From PoT sp049331405 (GTDB taxonomy: Bacteria; Planctomycetota; Planctomycetia; Isosphaerales; Isosphaeraceae), in the NCBI RefSeq assembly GCF_049331405.1, contig NZ_CP186274.1, positions 9,300,001-9,364,000 of the forward strand: 64,000 nt of DNA. The letters are read 5' to 3'. Shown in pieces: positions 17,901 through 27,356 of this stretch (its first letter is position 1; each line of letters starts with the position of its first letter). The notes under the pieces were generated by a model that saw nothing but the letters and a program-made list of their open reading frames with translations, made no database searches and was not told where the DNA came from. Position numbers and translations under genes: made by a program.

Positions 17901-20062
17901 ATGTCGTAGATGACGGGCGATTTGAGGTTCAACGCCTGGGAGAGCAGCTCCGTGCCGTTGATCCTCGACGTGCCGTAGTCGGCGGTGGCCGCGACGGAGT
18001 TGATCGCCCGGTAGTCGGGCTCGACGCTCCACACGGCGTCCTTCTTCAGGTGGCCGACCTTGAACGAGTCGACGGGCACGTTGAACAGATCGGCCGCGAA
18101 CGCCCGTATGTCTTGCTCGGGTATCCAAGGCGCGCCCAGGTTGGCGTCGATGTCGCCCGGCAGCACATCCTCGGGCTGGACCAGCCGCAACGCCTCGGCA
18201 TTCCGTGCATACTCCGGCCCGGCCTTCTCAGCGGCCACCCACTTCGCCCGGACGTTGCCGGACAGGTACTCATCGGCGGTCTGCCACTCGAGGCTTTCCG
18301 GATCGCGGTAGATCAGGTCGCCGAGCTCGGCCACGATCGCAGCCTCAGGCTTGCCGTAAAGCTCGGCAATATAAGAAAGATCGATCACACCGCGATCGTT
18401 CAGCGATACGAGCAACCCCTCCTCGGCGCTCGTCACTCGCGTTATGGGCGGCTTCGGCCCGACGACATCCCGCAGGAGGATCGGGGCTTTCCCGGCCATG
18501 CCGGTGGCCTCGTCATACTCCTCGAGGGCCATGACCAGCATGGCGTCGGGGTCTTCCTTGAACTTCACCAGGTTCGGCATGCGGCGGATGGTGCCCGTCT
18601 TCGTTTCCGTGAATGTCGTCTTGTTGATCGGGCCGTGCTGGAAGACGAAGAGGTCGTAGGCCCGGTTCAGGTCACGGCGGGCGTCTTCGCGGTTCGCCTC
18701 CGGCCAGTCCTCGTTCTGCGATTGGAGGACGCGGCGCGCGAGGTCGCGGAGCTGGATCAGGGAGCCGATCTTGCGGGCCAGGGGCGTGCCGTCGGCCTTC
18801 AAGAGCACGCCGCAATAGGTGACCGGCTGGGCGTTGCCGTCTTCGACCTGGCGGATGACCTTGTCGTCGCCGACGAAGAGGGAGCCTTCGGTGATGTGGC
18901 GGAGCGGGGGAGGGGGCTGGAAGGCCGGCGGCGATCCGTGTTTGTGGGCAGGAATCGGCGGCGGATTCGGGCGCTCGGCCTCGGACTGGGTCGTCAAGGA
19001 TTCCTTGACGCCCGGGGCCGCGATCCGCCCCACCGCGTCCTTGAGCTGGCTTGCCAGGCCGCCGTTCGACTTCACCGAGAATCCCGAGCCGTACAGCGTG
19101 TCCTGCCGACTCCAATCGCCCAGGACCATCTCGTGGTGATTGCAGAAATAGCGGTTGACCGGCAGGTCCGCCCCCTGGATGCCGAGCACGGAGGTTTCGA
19201 GCCATTCGGGGTCGGCATGATTCGGCTCCTGGCCCGGCGTCCGCTTCCGCAGGAACAGGATGTCGGTCGTCACCTGCGTCCCTTCCCGCTTGAACGCATC
19301 GGACGGGAGCCTGATCGCACCGAGGAAGTCGGCCCGGGCAGCGAGACGCTCGCGGACCGCCGCGTCCTGCTTGTCCAGCGTGTAGCGGCTGGTGACGACG
19401 GCGAGGACGCCGCCGGGCCTCAGCGAGTCGACTGACTTGACGATGAAATAGTCGTGGAGGGAGAGCTTATCCCCCTCGTATTCGAGCTTGATGTCGGCGA
19501 AGGGGACGTTGCCGATCACGGCGTCCAGTGGCGGGAGCCTCGAATCGCGGAAGTTCTCGATGCGGATATCGGCCCGGGGATGAAGCACGCGTGCGATGCG
19601 GCCGGAGATGGAGTCGAGCTCGACGCCGATGAAGCGCCGGCCGGGCTCGCCATGGGAGAGGAAATTCCCGACGCCGCAACCCGGCTCGAGGATGACGGCA
19701 TCGTCGGCGACGCCGAGACGCGACAAGGCCTCGTGCATGGCAGCCATGACGATGGGAGGGGTGAAGAATTGGGAGAAGGTGGTCCGCTTGGCGGAGTCGT
19801 ACTCCTCGGGGGTGAGGAGGGATTTGAGCTCGTCGCCCAGATATTCCCAGCCGGGGTCCTTGTACTTGCCGGTGACGGGGTCGGGGAAGATCGACAGGGC
19901 CACGGCACCGAAGCCGCCGAAGCGTCCGAGCTTCACGCGGTCGTCCTCGTCGGCGGGTCGATTCTCCCGCTCGATGGATTTCAGCGTGCGGACGGCCGCG
20001 AGGATGTCGCGGGCCTCTGCCTTCTCGCCGGTTGATGATGGTGATGATGAAATTTGGTCCAT
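14975..20062 (-). CDS. N12-class DNA methylase fused to SNF2-type helicase (DarB-like)
   Basis: 1,695 residues from ATG 20062, chosen because AGGAG lies five bases upstream; the frame stays open for 103 codons further with no signal. The N-terminal part is an N6-adenine methylase with motif I EPGCGVGNF (about 126-134) and motif IV GNVPF (about 184-188, replacing NPPY). The middle and C-terminal parts form a superfamily 2 helicase: Walker A CVGAGKS (about 817-823), a DES box in FYDESQAGK, SGTPISNS, and motif VI QRDGRILRQGN (about 1,310). Related giant proteins ride on phages (P1 DarB) and conjugative elements and protect incoming DNA from restriction. Here it stands alone, opposite to mazEF. 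Confidence 0.88.
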   Translation of the reverse strand: MDQISSSPSSTGEKAEARDILAAVRTLKSIERENRPADEDDRVKLGRFGGFGAVALSIFPDPVTGKYKDPGWEYLGDELKSLLTPEEYDSAKRTTFSQFFTPPIVMAAMHEALSRLGVADDAVILEPGCGVGNFLSHGEPGRRFIGVELDSISGRIARVLHPRADIRIENFRDSRLPPLDAVIGNVPFADIKLEYEGDKLSLHDYFIVKSVDSLRPGGVLAVVTSRYTLDKQDAAVRERLAARADFLGAIRLPSDAFKREGTQVTTDILFLRKRTPGQEPNHADPEWLETSVLGIQGADLPVNRYFCNHHEMVLGDWSRQDTLYGSGFSVKSNGGLASQLKDAVGRIAAPGVKESLTTQSEAERPNPPPIPAHKHGSPPAFQPPPPLRHITEGSLFVGDDKVIRQVEDGNAQPVTYCGVLLKADGTPLARKIGSLIQLRDLARRVLQSQNEDWPEANREDARRDLNRAYDLFVFQHGPINKTTFTETKTGTIRRMPNLVKFKEDPDAMLVMALEEYDEATGMAGKAPILLRDVVGPKPPITRVTSAEEGLLVSLNDRGVIDLSYIAELYGKPEAAIVAELGDLIYRDPESLEWQTADEYLSGNVRAKWVAAEKAGPEYARNAEALRLVQPEDVLPGDIDANLGAPWIPEQDIRAFAADLFNVPVDSFKVGHLKKDAVWSVEPDYRAINSVAATADYGTSRINGTELLSQALNLKSPVIYDIVRGPNGDERVLNPIETASAKEKQKLIKEKFKGWIFSDPDRTERLVRDYNDTYNNLRPRLFDGSHLDFPGMSKAITLKPHQVDAVWRCMTVGNTLLAHCVGAGKSFEMAAGAMKMKQAGLIKKPLIAIPNHMLEQFSREFMQLYPNAKLLVASKEDFSKDRRKMMTAKIATGDWDAIIVTHSSFERIGISRGYRERFLREQIEEYESLLVDKASQGRNIIKTLEKQKANREERLKRLLAEDKKDDGLVFDELGVDQIFYDESQAGKNLETPTKMDRVAGIQTGGSERAFDLYMKARYLGQGHPGHGVVFASGTPISNSMVEMYTQCRYLDPEGLRSRGIDHFDAWAATFGEVVEAMEISPDGASLRPRSRFAKFVNLPELVQMFRSFADVQTADMLDLPRPKLEGGKPITVACPMSEEQADLQTALVKRYERLRNEKVDPREDNALAITTDGRKLALDGRMLRPGPDFAESKINALARNVRRIWGRTADTRGTQMIFGDMGVNPTAWGFSAYDEVIGKLVEAGIPRQQIADIGDADTDAKKQALFEKVRQGTVRVLIGSTQKMGTGTNVQKRLVALHHLDAPWKPAEVEQRDGRILRQGNDNPEVAIYRYVTTGSFDSFMWQALETKARFIAQVMSGDCAVRKAEDVGDQELSYAEVKSIASGNPAVLTLAESDAELQRLAILRKNHHDEQYLARRNLRDLPDSIRHLTKRVEGLMADMATIAGNPGTLTVEGIAERMKRMPEKVSETYRTRLGTYRGLEAGIILHPPGGTEVYLDGSVRCREQLLRDNPGPRAVLNALERLADGYGWEMRHLRADIALKEGQLRDYESRLGTKFAHEEYASQLADLRDELRHGLSEKPPEGCGPVAEVAEKIKALRESVTVEATPERAVRKAVRAEKPVTARIRERLGKLRPVEVAEEAAPIAAVESPVEAKPEPIPEQDALVLKMPAPARPVSGHAKAVTKRRREDETQLRLF

Positions 20063-20504
20063 GGATTCTCCTGGCGTCCGAGGCCCCGCCGATCGGGGCC
20101 TTGCCTCGGAGCGATCAACCGACCCGGCGACGGACGGGTCAATCGAAGATGGGGATAGGGGCCCCGTCTGCAAGATTGAAGCGGACGGCCGGGGAGGTAC
20201 GGTCGCGGAGACAGGCCCCGGCGGGGCCGACGGGAGGGGATGGACCGTGTGAGGAGGGGGCTCCGCGAATGGGAGTAGGGCCTGATTGCGAGCGGGCCGA
20301 ACGCGCTCGGCGTGGGAAAGGGAGCGGTCAGGGGGGCGGAAACGGTCGGAAAACCTGCGGTCGGAAGCCATGCGTCAAGCTAGCAGGGCTTTATCCGAGA
20401 GGCGAGGAGATTTTCGCGGGTGATGGCGAGGAGGCGGATGCCGGGCGCTCCATGCGGCCCCGGCAAACGGACGCCGTCGGCAGTTTCTCGAGCCGGGTAG
20501 TTAT
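20063..20504. other. upstream region of the methylase-helicase gene
   Basis: No gene is supported. The methylase frame remains open to 20371 but without start signals; the translated sequence is Arg/Pro/Ser-rich and looks non-coding. The promoter of the methylase gene should lie here. Confidence 0.45.
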
Positions 20505-21030
20505 TCATTGGCTGACGGCAACCGCTCGGCGAAGGAACTCGTCGTTCGTGATCGCCCGCAGCACCAGGTCCGCCACATTGGCCCGCGTGAGATCGCCGAC
20601 ATGGGGGAGGGTGCCGTCGTTGCCGACCCGGCAGTGCCCGGTGAGATCGCCATCCGTGAGACGGCCCGGCCGGATGACGGCCCAGTCCAGGCCGCTGCCG
20701 CGAATGACGTCCTCCATCGGCTGCATGTCGGCGTACTTATGACGGAGGAGGGACCTGAGAAGCCAGCGGTATCGGATGGGCGCCATCGGGTTCCTGAGGA
20801 CACCCACAGACAACAGGACGACGAGCCGTCGGACTCCGCCCCATTGCATGGCGGCGACGATGGCCGCGGCGCTGTCGCGGTAGAATGTCATCGGCCGGAG
20901 GGACGCCAGGATCCCGGCGACGCCGAGGCAGGACAGGACGACGTCCTGCCCTGCGACACCGCGGTCGATGGAGCCGGCGTCGGACAGGTCGACCTGGGCC
21001 GTCCGGAATCGGCCGCCCGGACGCCCGAGG
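20505..21030 (-). pseudogene. NAD(P)-binding (SDR-like) protein lacking its N-terminus
   Basis: The minus frame from about 21,030 to 20,505 encodes the C-terminal two thirds of an atypical short-chain dehydrogenase/NmrA-like protein: QDVVLSCLGVAGI, RRLVVLLSVGVLRNP, SGLDWAVIRPGRLTDG, ANVADLVLRAI. The N-terminal glycine-rich NAD(P) loop expected in front is absent. Upstream the sequence becomes an IS5-type transposase fragment, so a deletion removed the front of the gene. Not expected to be functional. The exact junction (near 21,030) is an estimate. Confidence 0.7.
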
Positions 21031-21206
21031 CGAGATGGCCGGCGGGCTGCGGCCGTCCCCTCGTGCCCGCCGGCGAGGGCCCGTCGGGGATGTGGGGCTC
21101 GATCGGGCCCCACTGCGAGTCGGTGACGTCACTGGGGTATCGGTGCGTACTCATCCCATCCTCACGACGTCCTGTGTCCTGGTGTTCACATTATGGGACA
21201 GGCTCT
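21031..21206 (-). mobile_element. IS5-family insertion sequence fragment (5' end only)
   Basis: ATG at 21154 on the minus strand starts MSTHRYPSDVTDSQWGPIEP and continues with GRPQP, the typical N-terminus of IS5-group transposases (RYPSDLTDAQW...P). After about 40 residues the similarity ends at the truncated dehydrogenase. Upstream, AGAGCCTGTCCCATAATG (about 21,190-21,207) resembles an IS terminal inverted repeat. The rest of the element is missing. Confidence 0.65.
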
Positions 21207-22313
21207 AAAAATCCGACACGCCAAAGGGCAAGATGTTCCGCGATCTTCTGCAATTCTTCTGCACTTGCTGGCCGAGCCAGCCCATCTCGGTTATAAGGCG
21301 ACCGAAGGCAAGGATCAACGTAAAGCTTTGCCAACACTCAGAAATCAACGTCACTTAAGCCTCAGACCAACATGTTTTCTTGGCAGACGCGCCGGACTCA
21401 GAATCAGCAATCATGATGGATCCAAGCAACTATACCGCAATAGTTTAGGTCGTCTCGTGGCGAAAACTCACTCCGCTGGCAGACGCACTAGACATTTTTT
21501 TAGGACCGTGCGACTAATTCGATTCGAGCGCGGTCAGTGTCCAAGTCACTAATTCTTGTACTTACTCGACAGCGTTCGACGTTTCGGTCGACTAGACCGA
21601 AGCAGGTTACGACGTCTCGAGGCATGTGATCGAAGTTGGCATTCTGACTACAGTAATACGAGGTGCCGACATCGGCTCACGATGACATCTGTTGCCCCTC
21701 GTCTCGAACAAGTCTGCAACGCGTGGCCCGCGCTGCCGGAACACATCGTCCTCGCGATTGTCGCACTCGTCGACTCGGCCGGCGTAGTGGAGGCGGATCG
21801 CCTCCAACCTTCGTCTTGAAACTCTCACCGACTTCGGCCGCCGTCAGTTGCCCTCCGGACGGCCCAGATCCACGGGCGTTAGAGAAGATGAAGTTGATCG
21901 AGAAGACGCTGCGCAAGAAACAGTGAGCCACCTACACGAAGATGCTCGGTGAGCCATACGATGTGACCTCGATCAACGGGTGCCGTGGTGTGGAAAGGAT
22001 GCCGCTGCGGAGCCGGCTGAGCGGAGTCCTGCGGGCACTCAGGCCAAGAAGTAGGTGAGCCGCCGCGGGAAGGTTGGACCGCCGAATAACACGCTTTGGT
22101 GGATCGCGTTCGATTTGTACGTGTCTGCGAAGGTCCCGGTACCTCCGGCGTGGGCCACGACAGCGACAAAGCCACTATCTGCTCAAGCTGGGAGACCGGT
22201 TCCGATCCTCGTTTCGAGAACTCGCACGGGTCCCCCCGAGCGGCTCAGGACGTCCCGGAGTATGCGTTCTCCGCGAAACCTTGTGCGCTTGCCGGACGGG
22301 CGAGCGGGATGGC
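21207..22313. other. 1.1-kb degraded region without a recognisable gene
   Basis: Composition is lower in GC and more even than the surroundings. Several short frames occur on both strands but none shows a start signal with a believable protein. It lies between two IS remnants, so it is probably decayed sequence from earlier insertions. Confidence 0.5.
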
Positions 22314-23405
22314 TTACGTGGCAGCGATTTCATGAACTCGCGCGGAAGGGTGAACCGCCGTTGCCAGATCGACCACGTGCCGGTGATGGGTGAATAGTAA
22401 CACCTGCGTTTTCGTCGCCAGCTCTCCGAGGCATTGCAACGTAGTGCGTGCGCGGTAGTCGTCGAAAGTCACGAGCACATCGTCGATGATTAGCGGAACC
22501 GGCTCACAGCTCTGAAGGTGCTGCTCGATCCCTGCGAGACGCAGCGCCAGGAATAGTTGATCGCGAGTGCCATCGGAGAGACCGCCGACCCGAACACTCG
22601 GAGTCCGATGTCCGGGGGCGCGGACGGCTGTGAGCACATCCTTGCCTTCATCGTTGTCGATATCGAGCGCCGCAAAGGCCTCATCCGTGAGCGTTTTGAA
22701 GAATGAACCAGCTCGATCGAGCAGCGAGTCCTGACGCCGAGCCCGATACCTCTCCTTGGCTCGGTCGAGCGCAACGCGGGCGAGATGTAGGGCTGCGTAT
22801 TCGACAACTTGGCCATCCAGCCGAGCGAGAACCAACTCAGCCCGCTGCCGGGCTTCAGCGGCGGAATCAGATGCTTGCTGAAAGGCAGTTAGAGCTTGCC
22901 CCGCCCGAAGTGCCTCGGCCTCTGCGGCGGTGACGTCTGCATCAAGTTGTTGGGCTCGCTGGTCGAGGGAATCGATATCCCGGTCGAGCTGGCCTCTGTG
23001 CTCTAGCGCCGTGGCGATGAAAGCATCCAGCGACTCGCCACGGGTGTTCTGAGCGAGTGCCTTCTCTTGCTCTTCGACCTGTTGGGCAGCCGCGATTCTT
23101 TCGTTAGCTCGTTGCACGACGACGCTAATATCCTCGATTTCGACAACTCCGGCCTGCGCAGCAAGTGAATTGAGGGATGCCTTCGCTTCTTGCAAACTCT
23201 GGCTTACTGTTACGAGATCCGCCTTGATCCTCTTGAGTTGCTTGACACGATCCTCACGTTGTGTACGGGCGACGCGGGCGGCAGATACGGCGGCATTGAC
23301 TTCATGGAAATCGGTGTCGAGCGTGCTGTCGTCGGAGCGACGTGCGGCTGGATTGAGGCGCTGGCGCACGGCGGTGAGGCGCTGCAACAGCAAAGACCGA
23401 TAGTT
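22314..23405 (-). pseudogene. C-terminal half of a YhaN-type SMC-like ATPase
   Basis: The minus frame encodes a long coiled coil (ADLVTVSQSLQEAKASL, TALEHRGQLDRDIDSL). Then come the ABC signature VGGLSDGTRDQLFLALRLA, Walker B VPLIIDDVLVTFDD and the H-loop LLFTHHRHVV. This is the back half of a YhaN/RecF-like AAA ATPase, a family paired with a YhaO-type nuclease in DNA handling. The N-terminal Walker A half is missing. At about 23,405 the sequence changes to an IS4-type transposase in the opposite direction, also cut at its 5' end. The ATPase is a remnant. Confidence 0.82.
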
Positions 23406-24764
23406 CCTCCAGGAGGGCGGCCTCCCCTTCGCCGACGTCCTCACCGCCGACGGCCTCCACGAGGCCCTCCGCGAGGTCAAGGCGGCGTGGAAGGACCGGA
23501 TCTACAGCCCGCTGGTGACCCTCTGGGTCTTCCTCGGTCAGGTGCTCAACGCCGACCAGTCCTGCCGCGCCGCCGTCGCCCGCCTGATCGCCCACCGCGC
23601 CTCGCAAGGGCTCGAGCCGTGCAGCTCCGAGACCGGAGCCTACTGCCAGGCGAGGGGACGCCTGCCCGAAGGGTTCTTCGCCGCGGTGGCCCGCCTCGTC
23701 GGGCGCAACCTGGACGGGTGGGTCGATCGGCGGTGGCTCTGGAAGGGCCGCCGCGCCTGCCTCTTCGACGGCTCGACGGTCTCCATGCCGGACACCCCGG
23801 AGAATCGGCGTGAATACCCGCTGGCCTACAACCAGGTCCCCGGGACGAGGTTCGCACCCGCTCGGATCGGCGCGATCATCTCGCTGTCCTGCGGCGCGAT
23901 CCTCGACCTGGGCGTCTGCCGCTACGCCGGCAAGGGCCAGGTGGAGGTCAGCCTGCTGCGCCAGCTGTGGGACGTGCTCCGCCCCGGCGACGTGCTGCTG
24001 GGCGACCGCCTGATGTCGGGCTGGGTCGGGATGTATCTGCTGAAGCGGCGCGGGGTCGACACCGTCAGCCGCCTGGGGCCGCTCCGCACGGCCGACTTCC
24101 GCAAGGGGACCCGGTTAGGCAAGGACGATCACCTGGTCGTGTGGAAGAAGCCGACGTCGATCCGCTCGGTGGACCGGGCGACGTACAACGCGTTGCCCGA
24201 CTCGATCACGGTCCGCGAGGTCCGCTTCCGCGTGGAGCAGGCAGGGTTCCGGACCCGATCGGTCGTCGTGGTGACGACCATCCTGGACCCGGGCAGGCGA
24301 GCGCGGCGGAGCTGGCTTCGCTCTACCGGGCCCGGTGGAACAACGAGCTCGATTTGCGCTCCATCAAGGTCACGCTGCAGATGGACACGTTGCGGTGCAA
24401 GACGCCGGAACTGGTGCGCAAGGAGATCTGGGCCCACGTCTTGGCCTACAACCTGATCCGCACGGTGATGGCGCAGGCGGCGGCCCGCGAGGGCGTCGAA
24501 CCGCGGTCGATCAGCTTCAAGGCGGCGCTGCAGGTGCTGGAGGCGTTCCGGCCGGTGATCGCCGCCCAGGCCGACCGCGGCGTGGGGCGCCTGGCGGCGC
24601 TGTACGAGGAGCTGCTCCGGGCGATCGCCCTGCACCGGGTCGGCGACCGGCCTGACCGGTTCGAGCCCCGCATGACCAGGAAGGGGCCCCGGGGGTACGA
24701 AGAGCTGAAGAGGCCGCGGCGAGAGGTCAAACTCCAGGTGCTCAAACGAGCTAGCAAAATCTAA
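23406..24764 (+). mobile_element. IS4-family transposase remnant, 5'-truncated and frameshifted
   Basis: The plus frame opens at about 23,406 with FLQEGGLPFADVLTADGL, missing the usual first 20 or so residues and start codon. Catalytic aspartates are in LFDGSTVSMPDT and LLGDRLMSGW. The glutamate is in the signature YRARWNNELDLRSIK (Y-2-R-3-E-6-K), which lies in the -1 frame. The frame switch is near the GGG at 24,291-24,293, where one missing G would restore the gene. Both ends are hard to define. As it stands it is not expected to produce an active enzyme. Confidence 0.8.
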
Positions 24765-24810
24765 GTGCCATTCGTCGACCACACCGACGCGCGCAACGGC
24801 GACCTAGATT

Positions 24811-25716
24811 TTATGGAAATTCAAATCCATCGTTTTGGCCCGATGGTGGAACGTGCATTTCAACAGTCAAAGGATCCGACGGTCCTCCCGCAGAATCCCG
24901 ATCACCTATAATGCAAGGGCGTGAGATCTTCACCACCCTATGAAGCAGTTGCCCCTGATCGTTGATAAAGACTGATCGCAAAACTCTATATCCTGAGTTT
25001 GGGATCACCGCAGCCAATGCTGGAGCGTCGGCGCATCGTCTGCATTTAAATTCGTCAAATTGATCGTTTGCCCACGATCCTTGTTGCCCTTGCAATACAT
25101 TCTCGGCAATGGCATTCCACATCGTAATATTTGATGTGTGGTCGTCCTTGTCTACCTCCAGCAATGGTTGCATCTCCTTCTGGACCTTGGGCTCTTTCTT
25201 AGGATGCCCTTGAAGCGACCCCGACCTTTCAACGGTCGGGCCGACAATTTCCATCTCATCTACTTGATCTAGGTCTGCCAAGACGCCGGAGTCTGATAGG
25301 AAGCCAATCTCGACCTGCATTCCCATCTGGGAATTGGTTGGCTCGGGATAAGGATAATATTCCGCATGGCATTCAGGGCCGTTCGTGACGGCGCAGGGAT
25401 GTGCGCAAACCGAGAATCCCTGCGAATCAACCGTCAAATCTTGAAAACGAGCACGAATTCTAAGTTGGCCGCTATGACTCGGCCGAGTTTGGGAGTTTCC
25501 TCGGAGCTGGATTTGGGCCGTTTCATCCAGCGAAACTGCCCCCTCTAGGATTGCTGAACCGTTATCATTCGATGAGTTGATCACCTCAATTTGGACCGGG
25601 CCGGGCAGGTCTAGGGGATCGCGGTTGATGGTCACTGTGATTGGGGTCGATTTGCGATACGGGATGCTGGGTGCCAATCCGGGTCCACGATGTGGAATTG
25701 CGATCTCGATATGCAT
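24811..25716 (-). CDS. hypothetical protein, third gene of AT-richer cassette
   Basis: 301 residues from ATG 25716; a GTG at 25899 would extend it but overlap the upstream gene by 101 bases. The N-terminal half is beta-rich and looks like an Ig-like or C2-like fold (TPITVTINRD, VQIEVINSSND, QIQLRGNSQ, LRIRARFQDLTV). The second half is helical, with Cys pairs (FKCRRCADAP) and a final strand series. Codon and base usage are clearly less GC-rich than the planctomycete background, suggesting recent transfer. Function unknown; the three-gene set might be a defence or surface module. Confidence 0.65.
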   Translation of the reverse strand: MHIEIAIPHRGPGLAPSIPYRKSTPITVTINRDPLDLPGPVQIEVINSSNDNGSAILEGAVSLDETAQIQLRGNSQTRPSHSGQLRIRARFQDLTVDSQGFSVCAHPCAVTNGPECHAEYYPYPEPTNSQMGMQVEIGFLSDSGVLADLDQVDEMEIVGPTVERSGSLQGHPKKEPKVQKEMQPLLEVDKDDHTSNITMWNAIAENVLQGQQGSWANDQFDEFKCRRCADAPALAAVIPNSGYRVLRSVFINDQGQLLHRVVKISRPCIIGDRDSAGGPSDPLTVEMHVPPSGQNDGFEFP

Positions 25717-25798
25717 GACGAGCGTCCAGACGTAATGCGAAGCCTCAATATGGACAAACAGGAGGATTGCCCAACTTGAATCGACTTGGCTGAATAGA

Positions 25799-26662
25799 TT
25801 ACCACCCGCCTCCGGGATAAAGACCGGATGGTCCTGGACCTTGCAGGTAATTCGATTGCCCCGGCGATTGGCTGGTATCGGTTTGAATGACGTGGCCACG
25901 AAGTTGGCCGAAATAATCAGAAATTTGTTTTACTTCTTTGAGTGACTTGTTACTGGTTTGCGGCTTCTTGACATCGTCCAGGAACGTCTTCGCAGCCCAC
26001 CAAGCCGAGGTCAGGGATTGCACTGCCTCATTCCACAGTCCTTCGTAAGAAGCGTCTAGATCAGACGGAGATTTGTAGTCTAATGACCAATTCGTTTCCG
26101 CTGGAAGCGTCGATCGATGCTTTCCGTCGAGATATCGAGTATCAGAAACAGGATAGCCTTGGTCGGTGCCTATAGGAATGACGCGAGAGTGAATTAACTG
26201 AGTGCGACGCCCGTAAATATAAGAAATATATACGTGCGAACTAATTAGAAGTTCAATTCCCGCATCACGGCCCCTCAACGTGCTTCCTGGAAATTGTTCG
26301 AGTGCCTTGCCAAGGTTATCTACTGCAGCGCCAAGCGACCACCAAAACGCTGAGGTGGACGCTTGCAGCTTCAAGAGTGTCTCGCCGTCCTCCTGTGGGC
26401 CGCTTTCCGCGCAGAGGTTGTGGATCGAATGGCGAAATTCCAAAGCGTTATAGAGCCTAACAAGTGCCGTATAATGGCTCGCCGCGAACTTCAGAAGAAA
26501 CTCGTCAACAAACTCGCCTGCGCCAATCCGGGCATGCAGAACGTATTTTGCCCAGATATGCGAGTATGGGACGAGCACGGACTGAAGCGCTTCCCCGGCG
26601 AGGCGGATGACCGCTTTTTCGAGTGGGTCGCCTGAGTGTGTGAGGTGGTCGAGGTCGCTCAT
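25799..26662 (-). CDS. hypothetical protein, second gene of AT-richer cassette
   Basis: 287 residues from ATG 26662, AGGAA upstream. Mostly helical: LEKAVIRLAGEALQSVLVPY, then FLLKFAASHYTALVRLYNAL, and later AVQSLTSAWWAAKTFLDDV. No signal peptide. The C-terminal 45 residues are Gly/Pro/Gln-rich and disordered. The pattern recalls HEPN-like or other all-helical accessory proteins, but no catalytic motif could be confirmed. Separated from the preceding gene by 37 bases, so co-transcribed with it. Confidence 0.72.
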   Translation of the reverse strand: MSDLDHLTHSGDPLEKAVIRLAGEALQSVLVPYSHIWAKYVLHARIGAGEFVDEFLLKFAASHYTALVRLYNALEFRHSIHNLCAESGPQEDGETLLKLQASTSAFWWSLGAAVDNLGKALEQFPGSTLRGRDAGIELLISSHVYISYIYGRRTQLIHSRVIPIGTDQGYPVSDTRYLDGKHRSTLPAETNWSLDYKSPSDLDASYEGLWNEAVQSLTSAWWAAKTFLDDVKKPQTSNKSLKEVKQISDYFGQLRGHVIQTDTSQSPGQSNYLQGPGPSGLYPGGGW

Positions 26663-26699
26663 GCCGGGTTCCTATCGCATAAAGGGCGTGGCCGCGACG

Positions 26700-27356
26700 C
26701 TACTTCCCCCTGATCTGCTTCGCGGACTCGGTCAGCAGATGAAGTACCTGCTTCCACTCTTTCTTTTGTTCCTTGCCAAAGCCCAGGCCAAACTCCGCCA
26801 CAGAGTGGATGCGGACGTTGCTTGCGTTCCAGACTTCAAGGGCGGACATCCCCAGAGCGACTGGCGTCAAACTTTCTTTACCAGGCTTGCGGTCGGGTGG
26901 GTGAAGTATTCGGCTCTCGAGGTAGTCCCTGATCCGATAGCCCTCGTTGTCCCAACTGAAGTGGAAGAAACGGCTCGGCTTATCGCCCGTCATTCGTGAG
27001 TCGTCACTCAGGATCACGTAGACTTTCGACTTACCCGGAAGGAACGTCTTACGAAGTTGCTCCTCCGAAGATGGATCGTCGAGCGTAGCAATCCTGGCTG
27101 CGACCGCCACTTCCAGATCTATACGCTCTTCGCCTGTAACCGCCCGACCAGCTCCTGCGATTACCGTTTCCACCGCCTCGGAAACCGCAACTGTATCGGC
27201 CGCTTGCCTCTGGGCCTCTGCCAGCTCCCTGGCCTTGTCGCGCTCCGCCGCCCAATCCTGGAGCATCTTATCAAGCGCGTCGGTCCGCGTCTCGCCGATC
27301 AGCTTATCGAGGGCCACCTTGGCCGCCAGTCTTAGAAGTTTATTCGTCAGGCTCAT
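26700..27356 (-). CDS. hypothetical protein, first gene of AT-richer cassette
   Basis: 218 residues from ATG 27356, which has GAGGAG six bases upstream. The N-terminal third is a charged coiled coil (DKMLQDWAAERDKARELAEA). The centre is alpha/beta (SKVYVILSDDSRMT, FFHFSWDNEGYRI). It ends in a helix (EQKKEWKQVLHLLTESAKQI). No recognised family. It leads the three-gene minus-strand unit lying between IS debris and the integrase, the typical cargo zone of an integrative element. Confidence 0.7.
   Translation of the reverse strand: MSLTNKLLRLAAKVALDKLIGETRTDALDKMLQDWAAERDKARELAEAQRQAADTVAVSEAVETVIAGAGRAVTGEERIDLEVAVAARIATLDDPSSEEQLRKTFLPGKSKVYVILSDDSRMTGDKPSRFFHFSWDNEGYRIRDYLESRILHPPDRKPGKESLTPVALGMSALEVWNASNVRIHSVAEFGLGFGKEQKKEWKQVLHLLTESAKQIRGK

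Noticed and set aside
14924..19435. Long plus-strand open frames opposite the methylase-helicase
   Set aside because: They mirror the third-codon bias of the real gene and contain no recognisable protein.
21193..22175. Several 70-119 codon frames in the degraded region
   Set aside because: No ribosome binding sites, odd composition, no family signal on either strand.
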